Positions 54,990 through 64,000 of a stretch of 64,000 bases of DNA are shown here, one piece after another. The DNA is taken from contig JAVHKY010000004.1 of NCBI GenBank assembly GCA_035079385.1, forward strand, positions 14,725,001 to 14,789,000, read 5' to 3'. This stretch comes from Aspidiotus rigidus. Taxonomy: Eukaryota > Arthropoda > Insecta > Hemiptera > Diaspididae. Numbering within the stretch: the stretch's first letter is position 1; each line of letters starts with the position of its first letter. The notes beneath the pieces are model-generated. The model was given only the letters and a program-made list of their open reading frames with translations, was not told where the DNA came from and made no database searches. The translations under genes were made by a program, and so were the position numbers.

Positions 54990-57720
54990 GAGTCCAAGGA
55001 AGGAGGAGATCGAATGTATGGATTGTAGGGGATTTGCTATGAACGGTATATTAAGAAATTGATTGAATTAAAGGCGAGGGTTGGTTCGTTTGTAGCTTGA
55101 AAGTTGCAAAAATTGGGAGATCGACGAAAAAAAGTTGGAGGTTAGGGTGAGCCTTAGAGGGTGGAGGGAAGTTCTGAAGCTCAGCAAATAGGTCAAGTTT
55201 GAGGGTAGTACGATAAGCCTGAGAGAAGAGGTTTGGATCGAGTCAAGTAAGACGAGGACAGGAGTTATACATCGGGGAACCGTAATATAATTTTGAGCTG
55301 ATGAGGCCTTTGTATGGCTGGCAGAGTAATTTTCTATTTCACCCTTTTGAGGGGTGGGATATGAATATTAGAATGTTCAAAGCGTGTGTGCAATTGGCTT
55401 CGAGGGATTTAACGTGGGGAGCCCAGATAAGTTTTTGATCAAAGTGTAAGCCGAGGAATATTGATGAAGGGGCGCTTGAGATGGGGTTTCTTTTTTTGAA
55501 AATGCCTGAATGGTTTTTGAGGAAGAAAATCTGAAACCGTTTTTTGATGTCCATGCAGTAATTGAGCTGAGGGTTTTCTGGAGGATTCGGTAGGCTCTTT
55601 CAGGGCTAGCTGAGTAGATAGAGACTGTAAAATCGTCTGCAGGAAAACGATAAGTGAGGAGGGTGGTTGATAAGGATGGTGATATCATTGATAGCTAATG
55701 AGAAAAGTAGAACCTTACATTGAGGGACTCCGTTCTAGACCGAGAGAGAAGAGGAGGTCATGTTGCGTATTTTTACGAATAGGGTTCTGCCGTTAAGAAA
55801 GTTTTCAGGATATTTGGAACCTCAGAGACCAATTTCGTGGAGTTTGTTACAGATAAGGTGTCTCCAGACTCGAGGAGAGGCTTCCTAGAGGTCAGAGAAG
55901 ATGGAGTACAGGCAAAATTTCTTAATGGTCGCATCATAAATTTGGGACTGAAGATCAAAAAGGGGTTATACATATAGTATTCCGTCATTCTCTGGAACTA
56001 TACTGGAAGTGGGAGAGAATATTGTTTGATTCTAAATACCATACGCTTAGAAGTCTTCTCTGAAGGATTTTTCGGAATAATTTGCCAAGAACACTTGAGA
56101 GGGCTACATGACATTAAAGAAGTTTTCCTCCGAGAAAACGGGCATTACGAGCCAGACTTAGCACAAAAAAGGAAGCGGCAAAAACGAATACAGAAATGTA
56201 AAATTTTCTCTCGTTTTTTTCCGGCTATATGGCAGTATAAGGCAGGGAGGAGGGGGTCTGCGTTGGGTTTTAGTATGGGGAGGATGATGACTGTTTTCCA
56301 AAAAAGGAATTATTTATAATTATAATTAATAAAAAAATTATTTGAAAAATTATTTGTAAAATGAAAAATTTAATTGTATTAATTAATATTTTAATTATTA
56401 ATAAGGAAATAATAAATATGAATATTTCCATAAGAATTAAAATCAGTAATCAAATATTTGAATTGATGATAAAACTAAAAATGATTTATTTATTAATAAA
56501 TTTTATCAATTTTAGTAATGTTTTTTTTATAAATAATAATAATATTTATAAAATGATTAATTGATTATTTTATTTAATTTTAATATTTTTTTAATATTAT
56601 TTTGTAATATTTATTATGATATTTTTGAATCATTTATTTTAATACAATCATAAAATTTTATTTAAAAATTTCATCTAAAATAATAGTAATAATAAAATTT
56701 CTTATTAAAAAACTTTACGCCACTTCCGTCAAAACTTTTATATCACGAGGTTTTTTAATAAAAATTTTAGATACAAACCGTTTGGACAAGAATTTGAACT
56801 AAAAATAATAATAAAATTCTTTTTTCTTGCGAGTGAATCCACGAAAAATAAAATTATAATTAATCTAAAATAATAGAATTAATTATATTTTTATATTAAT
56901 ATTTTTATCAATAAATTTATTAATATTTTTTAACCGCTTATAATTAATTAAATTTAAATATTAAAATTAATTTTAAATAATTTATTAATTATGAATATTT
57001 GGGCGTGTTTTTGTGAAGGTGGAGTTGAATAAGGAGAAAAGTTGTTTACAGTAGTCTGGAGATGAAATTCAGAAATAGTAGTATGGAAGGGCTCATGCGA
57101 GAGGGATCAAAAGATATATCAAATTTTTCTTGCTAGAGTTTATGGCTTAAAAATTCGGGGTCGTAATTTGCGCTTGAGGATATGAGCTAATTGTTTAGTT
57201 GGATGTTGGAACGGAAGGAACCACTGTCTGTGAGTTTCTTAATATCTCTCCACATGACATAGATACACACAGGGTGGTCCAATCCCGCAACAAAAGAGCT
57301 CCAAGATGTTTCTTACCGAAACAGAAAAAGCTTTTTTTGTACAATATCGATCAGTCTGGATGCGGCTAGAGTTGTAATTACGCAGGGCTTTTTTGCGAGT
57401 TTTGATGGCTTGATGAATTTTGTTCCACCACCAAGAGACTCGATTTGGTTTCTTTTTCCCTGAAGAGTGCGGTACGGAAGATTCTGTGGCGTCACTTAAT
57501 AGCTTGATGGACGCTTCTAGGGCTATGGAGGGTTGGAGGTATTTGAAGAGAGGCCTTGAAAGAGATCCCAGTTGGCTCTGTTGATGAGCGAGCGAGGGCC
57601 GGTTGAGAAACTGTCATGGGATGGCGTTTGCGACTGGATAAGAATTCGAAAGTGGTCACTGTTGCAAAACCTCAGGGAAGAAGGTGGTCAATAATATCTA
57701 GGAAAGTATGAAACCTGTTG
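54990..57720 (-). pseudogene. Decayed non-LTR retrotransposon: endonuclease end, linker and reverse transcriptase
   Basis: Read on the minus strand from 57720: FCNSDHFRILIQSQ (the SDH motif of the endonuclease, about 57650), a linker with ESLGGGTKFIKPSKLAKKP (about 57430), then after an AT-rich insertion the RT start KTVIILPILKPNADPLLPA (about 56270) and VLGKLFRKILQRRLL (about 56060). GVPQCKVLLFSLAINDITI (motif B and following, about 55700) and IFLGLHFDQKLIWAPHVKSL with NCTHALNILIF (about 55400) complete it. Stops and shifts are frequent. The motif set is of the I/Jockey type and agrees with the fragment at 38290-38850. Confidence 0.75.
56306..57000. repeat. Extremely AT-rich insertion within the non-LTR relic
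   Basis: About 700 bp of nearly 90 percent A+T, with sharp borders to the roughly 45 percent GC relic on both sides. It separates the linker (57010 and above) from the RT start (below 56300). It contains a 67-codon N/I/K-rich ATG frame (56361-56564) and one less AT-rich patch (ACGCCACTTCCGTC, about 56714). It looks like organellar or AT-rich endosymbiont DNA, or a plain AT repeat; I cannot decide. Confidence 0.5.
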
Positions 57721-60370
57721 GACTGCTTCTAAGTGTTGTCAACTCGTAGAAGAATTACACGGAAGCCGAGCACGTCACCACCGACTTCGTTGGTGCTGCA
57801 ACGGCCTCCAAGTATCATGGAGTCGACGGTCTAGACCAACAAAAACATTTGAACACCCTATATAAGAAGGCTGCAATATTGATGCCTGGACTGTGTGAAA
57901 TATAGCCCACAAAATCTTCAACTATGGGACGGATGCGAGACGCACCAGGCTGAAAAGAACCACTGATGTGACATACGTCAATACTCGCGGAGTCCAAAGG
58001 CTGAAATATCATTTTTCTTCACTGAACTCTCCATAATCTCATCATGAAGATTCTTAGCTTCATTTTGAGAGCCAAATATATACCTGAAGCTTTCTATTCA
58101 CAATTGATGATTGCTACCTTATAATCCCACAGGTCTCATTTACCTTGAAGGTCTCAACTGTCATTTTGCTTTTTCCATGTGTCCAAGCATGCGCGCATCC
58201 TCTTCAGGCTACTTTGCTATACTAATTGATATTGTCAGAAAAGGAAAATAATTGACAACACTAGTCCAATGGCGACCTAATTATTGCTATATTTGTACAA
58301 CGTCACGGATGGAGGCATCTTGCTAAAGACTTCGCAAAATTTCAACCTTTACTTGTATGGTAAACTAGGTTATAAGAAGATGACCCGAACTTGCCTGAAG
58401 ATGGAGGGAAGCTTCTCTTTCTTTTTCTATATCAATGATCTCACACTAAAAACATTCTTTTCCCCAAAATCCCATAGGGACTTGAAATGACCATTAACTG
58501 AGAACTTCTCTTTCAGTATAATGAAGAAAGTTACGAGCTCGAAATCTTGGAACTATTATTAAAATATTTGTTCTCGTTCATTCGTCATGACGTCAGAACA
58601 AGCCCACCCGATTCGTCTCAATCACCTCTGACTCTCACCAACATAATTATCTATTATAAAATGTTGACTACCACGTGGATTGAAATATAAAAACATACAC
58701 GAATTTCTAAATTGATTTAAATAAGTCATCGAATACTTTGCACTACAGATTACCGAACGAGTATGGCATTTATCTATCGGTTATACCTAAAAACACACTC
58801 GTCTCTACGTTAATATTTAATAAATTCTTCATCTGTATAACGAACAGGTTTGACATAATAATAGAGAATCCGTTTAAATCAAAAATATTCAAATTTGACC
58901 ACGCGATTGGTAATGTATAAGTGAATGTAGTTATTATCGAATTGCGTGTGTGATAAGTGCAAATCAGCTGCACTCCATACAGCGATCACGAAACTTTCGA
59001 CTTGAACGAAGGGCTTCGGAGAATCGATAAGAAGACATGGCTGTTATTAGATTGATGAGCCTGAAGATCTGTAGTACAGCTCTATGTATGAAAGATAATC
59101 ATTCTCGACATTTTCGTAGTACACGATTGTCGATGAAGCAAAATCATAAATACTGCTTGTCGTTTATGTAGGTAAGCTATCATTATTTTTAATACATATA
59201 AACTAGTTAAGTAAATTACTAAATTTGCGTAAGAGTAAAATGCTGTTTTACAGCGCCACAAACGTTATCGAATACCTAACCTCGATTTAGAGAAAAACTT
59301 TTCATTGTGCAATGCACACACCCTCTCATTTCACAGCTGGTGTAAATATTAGAACAACGGGAGAGATTTAAAAAATTTTCGCTTTCGTTAATGAGGATGG
59401 CATTTTTCGATGGCAATCAATTTTGTAGAGCGGGTCCCCCAGAACCCAGAGACTAGATTTCGACATCATCATAGAAAGTAAAATGTTTCCTCTATAGATG
59501 TATAGGCTACGTTCTTTATCATACAACTAAAATCTTTCCTCTTTCGAACACGGACATTATAGTGAGAATTGATAAGATTTCTGGGACGAAACCGAAGAAG
59601 AGTTGTCTAAAGTCAATTTCCGACTCTATGAAAGGGAAGAAGGATTATCTGAAGATTAAGAAAAACAATAATTTCGATGAAAGTTGAGAATTTTTTCTGA
59701 ATACAGCGTGAATTCGCATTTTGTACTCATCGTAAGTTTTATCATAACTATTGAGAAGCACAAGCTTTACTTCTTCACTTCCAATCATTACTTTATGTGA
59801 AATCTCCACAGGTTTGTTCTTCTTCCAGACTTCAAAAATACCGACAATAAATTTCCTTTCAAAGATCCCTCTCTTCAATCTCTACAAATAATGGTACTTT
59901 ACGAGATTGAAACAACTGTCTGATACTGGGGGCTAAAAGTCTTCTATCGGTTTTTCGAGGAAAGAATGCTTTTAGTGTCGTTCATCTAAGATCATGACAT
60001 AGAAGAAGATCAAGAAGAAAGAGAAGCTTTCCCTCTCTTTAGGCAAGTTTGGTCTATATGGTCGTCTTCCTCTGCCAATACATATTATCCTAGTACACCA
60101 TACGAGTAAAAGTTGAAATTTTTCAAATTCTAGATTGGAACGCCTCCCACCCGTAACACAGTGCTGGTAACAAGACCACCCCCCCTCATTAGACTATAGG
60201 TTTTCTTTTTCTGCCAATACATCAACTTATACAGCGAATTACCCGAAGATGATGTGTGTGTCGACGCCCGCATACATGGAAGCAAATCCAGTGCAGTAGC
60301 GAAGGTTGAAATTTTTGACAAGGGTACAGATGGAACGAGACCCCGGAAAAGGTATCTCAAAATTTAATCG
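57721..60370. other. No gene recognised; one exon candidate
   Basis: Apparently unique. A minus-strand frame at about 59646-59885 is preceded by a good acceptor (CCATTATTTGTAG) and encodes GIFERKFIVGIFEVWKKNKP and KTYDEYKMRIHAVF before a stop; it may be a terminal exon or a relic. A plus-strand 44-codon ATG frame at 59037-59171 ends beside a GTAAGC. Neither is recognised. Confidence 0.35.
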
Positions 60371-61410
60371 TAGTCTTTACAAACATTTTCCTCTTCCCAC
60401 TATAGTTTCTTAGCAGCCGAACTCATTTTGAGTGTGATGAGGTGTAAGTAGTGCACTGAAAATTAACAAGACATCAAGTGTAACTTACAAGAGTACTTTC
60501 TCTACTCTCTGGTAATTACCCCATAATCAATTGTATCGCTACAGAAGAACAAACCCTTAAACATTGGTTCTGAGTGAGCTCGATAAAAATCTGTGTATGT
60601 CGGTCACGACATGTTTTTATTATAACACCATAGTCTTTACAAACATTTTCCTCTCCCCACTATAGTTTCTTACCAGACGAACTCATTTTGAGTGTGATGA
60701 GGTGTAAGTAGTGCACTGAAAATTAACAAGACTTCAAGTGTAACTTACAAGAGTACTTTCTCTACTCTCTGGTAATTACCCGATAATCAATTGTATCGCT
60801 ACAGAAGAACAAACCCTTAAACATTGGTTCTGAGTGACCTCGATAAAAATCTGTGTATGTCTGTCACGACATGTTTTTATTATAACACCATAGTCTTTAC
60901 AAACATTTTCCTCTCCCCACTAGAGTTTCTTACCAGCCGAACTCATTTTGAGTGTGATGAGGTGTAAGTAGTGCACTGAAAATTAACAAGACTTCAAGTT
61001 TAACTTACAAGAGTACTTTCTCTACTCTCTGGTAATTACCCGATAGTCAATTGTATCGCTACAGAAGAACAAACCCTTAAACATTGGTTCTGAGTGACCT
61101 CGATAAAAATCTGTGTATGTCTGTCACGACATGTTTTTATTATAACACCATAGTCTTTACAAACATTTTCCTCTCCCCACTATAGTTTCTTACCAGCCGA
61201 ACTCATTTTGAGTGTGATGAGGTGTAAGTAGTGCACTGAAAATTAACAAGACTTCAAGTGTAACTTACAAGAGTACTTTCTCTACTCTCTGGTGATTACC
61301 CCATAATCAATTGTATCGCTACAGAAGAACAAACCCTTAAACATTGGTTCTGAGTGAGCTCGATAAGAATCTGTGTATGTCTGTAACGACGTGTTTTTAT
61401 TATAACACTG
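60371..61410 (+). repeat. Four tandem copies of a 260-bp repeat
   Basis: Copies start with TAGTCTTTACAAACATTTTC at 60371, 60631, 60891 and 61151, an exact 260-bp spacing with no indels. Each ends with CACGACATGTTTTTATTATAACAC or a close variant. Only a few substitutions separate them (for example TTAGCAGCC, TTACCAGAC, TTACCAGCC). Sequence on both sides is unrelated. No frame is conserved. This is a very recent array. Confidence 0.95.
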
Positions 61411-61961
61411 TGATTTTGTACTGCGTTGTGATTGGTTCATTCTTTAATCTATACGCTGGCTTTCTATCGGCTGCCAGGTGTGCTGTCATATTATTGATAG
61501 ATTCTCTTCTTTTTCCCTCATTAAATCACTAGGCCAAACAATCTTTCACTGTGAAACGTTATTACATTATTCAAGAGGCTGGCTTTTCTCCTCTTTGCCT
61601 TTGCAATCTCCATCTGTTCCCAGAGTTTTCTCTTTCATGCCGTTTTCTACGTATTGCAGTGTTGGCCAGATAGTGTCTTCGCTTCCTGTTTTTAGCTCAA
61701 TGTTTTGTGTTCCTTTTACCTGATGTTGAACCTCTCTGTCTCACGAGTATAGATCCTTTTGCACAGTTCGCAACGGAGTTTAAATATTCCACTCAAGTTC
61801 CCCTTGTCCTCTTCTTCCGCCTGGTCATTGCTTATTCCATTCACCGTGGATGGGCTCTCATTATAGCGACTCAACGCCTTTATCACTTTGTTTGTACACT
61901 TTCCCATGCATGGTTCTGAACTAGAGTATTTTCTCACTGCGTTGTGACGGGCTCCCTTTTC
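61411..61961. other. Nothing recognised
   Basis: T-rich sequence with overlapping short frames on both strands that lack any family feature. Confidence 0.35.
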
Positions 61962-62832
61962 AACAGAGAACCTGTTTTATCAGGGTATTTTTTGGAAAAA
62001 ACGTCCGGAGATTGAAACCCCCTCCTATCATGTATAACTCGGTGGTCGGTATATATATCCTGAAAGATACCCCTTCAAGTGACTGGTTATGCAATGCTTC
62101 ATACACCAATTGACTTAGCCCCTTCGGACATGCAACGCTTCAAACACCATAAGACTCAGAACGTCCAACGTATTCTAACTACACCTCCTATCATATATCG
62201 CTCCAAATTCTGGGCCTGTGACGTCACAATTTAGTGACGTCATAGATCAAGTATATTAACATTTTTCAGATCCCACGTGCCTCATAAAGCAGGTTTCCTA
62301 CCACCCCTCGTTTAAGGGTGTGCTTTACTTGTTCGGAAACTCCGAAACGGTGTACAATAAGTTGCATAAACATCTCCAAAAACCCTGCAAGGTTCGGGAA
62401 GCCAGCGGTCACTACGCGACGCTTGTCGGGCGTGCGTGGGTAGTCCTCGTAACAAATGAGGAGGAATGATTTCGCAAGGTCACAACTCGGGGCTCCATTT
62501 TCTGACGAATTTTTTCAATCTTTGGAAATGTTGTACAATAGGGTTCAACGAAAGGCGCTATCGGAACAGAACCCTGAATTTTGGCTCCAGAAGAATTTCA
62601 CTCTCGTCAGAAAATAGACGAATTTTTATCAATTTCAACGTTTAATTGAGAAGGTATAGGAAAAAATTTTTAAATTCTGCTTCGATAGCGCCCCTGGTTG
62701 AACCTTTCTAGAAAACATTTCAATTATTCAGAAAGATCCGTTAAAAATTCGAGCAATAAAATGTGATTTTCGGTACCATGTTTTACGAGCATATTTTCAC
62801 AAGTAAAGCACACCCTTAACTCCGTTAAAAAA
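61962..62832 (+). mobile_element. A-m-B family element (B-m-A') interrupted by a MITE
   Basis: B end AACAGAGAACCTGTTTTAT at 61962, weak m units (CCTCCTATCATGTATAACTC, CCTCCTATCATATATCGCTC), then inverted A (CATAAAGCAGGTTTCC, about 62283; ACCCCTCGTTTAA). The A end is split by the MITE at 62316-62815 and resumes as TTAACTCCGTTAA up to about 62832. Confidence 0.65.
62316..62815. mobile_element. 500-bp MITE with TTAA target duplication
   Basis: Perfect 16-bp terminal inverted repeats GGGTGTGCTTTACTTG (62316-62331) and CAAGTAAAGCACACCC (62800-62815). TTAA flanks both sides (62312-62315 and 62816-62819) and the uninterrupted site CGTTTAACTTCGTTAA exists in sister copies at 26088 and 35691, so the 4-bp duplication is demonstrated. 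Subterminal sequence is also palindromic (about 62500-62580 against 62680-62745, with GGCGCTATCG and CGATAGCGCC). A TTAA duplication is typical of piggyBac-type elements, but this end sequence is not the usual piggyBac CCC start. Confidence 0.85.
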
Positions 62833-62889
62833 TCCCGTGAGTTTTTTGCTTCCATTTTCCCAGGGACTTCCACGACCACGCCTGTAGAG

Positions 62890-64000
62890 TAGCCGTTGAC
62901 TGCTGCGATTTGCATTACTATCTCGATTTTCTCCCCTTCTATTCATTTTTCTCCAGGACATAAATTGTTCGGTAATAGTGAATCTGAATATTTGTACCTG
63001 GGGCGGTGGTTGGAGTCGTTTGGGATAATGGTGTTTGTGTGCCTTACCTCCCTGCAGATTTTGCATTCGAGACGATTCTCTTACTCTTCAGTGTGTGAGG
63101 TCCAAAAAGTTGATGGTTTCATTGCCCTCTTCCACGCTTTCATTCATCGCTTTCGTTTCCAGAAGGCATTGTTCTACCAGTCTATTGGTGCCTGACCATA
63201 TAATTGGGATATCATCTACGTATCTAGGCCACTGTTTGATCGACAAAATCTAAAGGAGACCAACTCACGCCTACTCTACCCCACCATCTTAAACGACCCG
63301 CAACACTATTCAAAACTATTGCTATCGAGCAATTTCTGTCCTGAAGAACAATGAAAAGATGAGGAAAGAAATTGAGATAGTAAAGCAGATCGAAGTAGCC
63401 AACAGCTACTCTGGAGACGGGGTTGAGAGAGTCCTTTGGGAAGATGGAATCAAAATAGGGAACCCCTGATAGCACAGTAAGAAAGTATTCCGTATCGGTA
63501 CTAGACATAGGAAAGTCCTAAACAGGATGACAAAGGCGTTCCACGATAAAGACAATATAAGCACTGACCGGATGGAAGAAAAGGACACGGGAAACTTGCG
63601 CGGAGATGAAAAGCTAAGTCGCAAATAGTACAAAGGAATCTATATAGGTGAAGCTGGGAGAGGGTTCAACATCAGGAAAAAAGAATAAGAGGAGCACCTT
63701 GTTTTCTACGTCATTCATAAATATCTCCGCCAGTATTGGTGTCAGCAATGATCCTTGTTATTGAATTGACAGTAGTTCTGGTCTACGACCTCTTCCACTA
63801 GTTTTGCATACTTCAGCCCTTCAAATGAGGGCCTCACGATTCTTCGAAGCGTGGTGAGAAGTTCCTCCTTCAAGTAGTACCAAACCTGTTTGTTACATCC
63901 AAGGATATAAATTTATCGTTGTTCTTCATTACCATCTTGTCCATTTCCTCCATTAGCTCCTTGATTTTCGTAATGCTTTGTTTAGGTGCAAACTGCGGTT
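62890..64000 (-). pseudogene. Penelope-like element copy 3, rearranged and cut by the window edge
   Basis: Minus strand from the right edge: PKQSITKIKELMEEMDKMV, FISLDVTN (motif A, about 63900), LTPILAEIFMNDVE (motif B, about 63725), and then, after a gap, RYVDDIPIIWSGTNRLVEQ (motif C, about 63225), NFLDLTH (about 63115) and a TTIIPNDSNH-like remnant near 63010. Between motifs B and C lies a plus-strand segment (about 63300-63690) ending in YKGIYIGEAGRGFNIRKKE, the YIG half of a GIY-YIG nuclease. It is a different PLE lineage from copies 1 and 2 and is not functional. Confidence 0.75.

Noticed and set aside
59037..59171. 44-codon ATG frame ending beside a GTAAGC
   Set aside because: It reaches its own stop at the putative donor, so it would not splice in frame; probably chance.

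Overview
The window looks like nuclear DNA of an arthropod, probably an insect. I infer this from a relic of the R1 clade of non-LTR retrotransposons (best known from arthropods), Penelope-like elements (PLEs) that carry a GIY-YIG nuclease, a complete hAT element, interrupted genes with GT-AG introns, and long AT-rich and satellite tracts. I see no bacterial operon, CRISPR array or convincing tRNA or rRNA gene. The species cannot be named from the sequence alone.

Host genes are sparse and all lie on the minus strand. Gene A has three phase-0 exons (53103-53240, 23012-23131, 18208-18414) that encode the C-terminal 154 residues of a protein I do not recognise. Its roughly 30-kb intron (23132-53102) holds most of the repeats in the window. 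Gene B ends at 13806-13847, preceded by a coiled-coil exon at 14131-14274 and possibly another at 14517-14563. Their 5' ends were not found.

Layout. 1-3516: no recognised gene. 3517-5907: hAT element with an intact transposase. 7780-9240: A-rich satellite. 9280-13010: several long foldbacks and a diverged direct duplication. 13806-18414: 3' parts of genes B and A. 19130-20960: very AT-rich DNA. 21490-22400: non-LTR relic. 24476-28993: foldback-type element built of inverted satellite arrays. 29451-33561: two PLE copies, the second with inverted ends that carry hammerhead-ribozyme-like motifs. 33751-37069: composite AT-rich element. 38290-44130: non-LTR relics, including an R1 relic split by a 3.4-kb satellite. 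47396-51010: 130-bp satellite with higher-order structure. 53656-54478: second copy of the composite element. 54990-57720: decayed non-LTR element. 60371-61410: four head-to-tail copies of a 260-bp repeat. 61962-62832: repeat element interrupted by a 500-bp MITE. 62890-64000: rearranged third PLE.

The most unusual thread is an apparently unclassified repeat family, here called A-m-B. It has two distinct ends (A and B) that share CAGGGAACCTGTTTTATG and enclose a 45-bp minisatellite (m). End A carries a small palindrome, TTAAC-nnn-GTTAA. The three central bases differ between copies while the arms are kept in most of them. Module m also occurs in other composite repeats. Nesting with reconstructable empty sites gives a relative order for several insertions.
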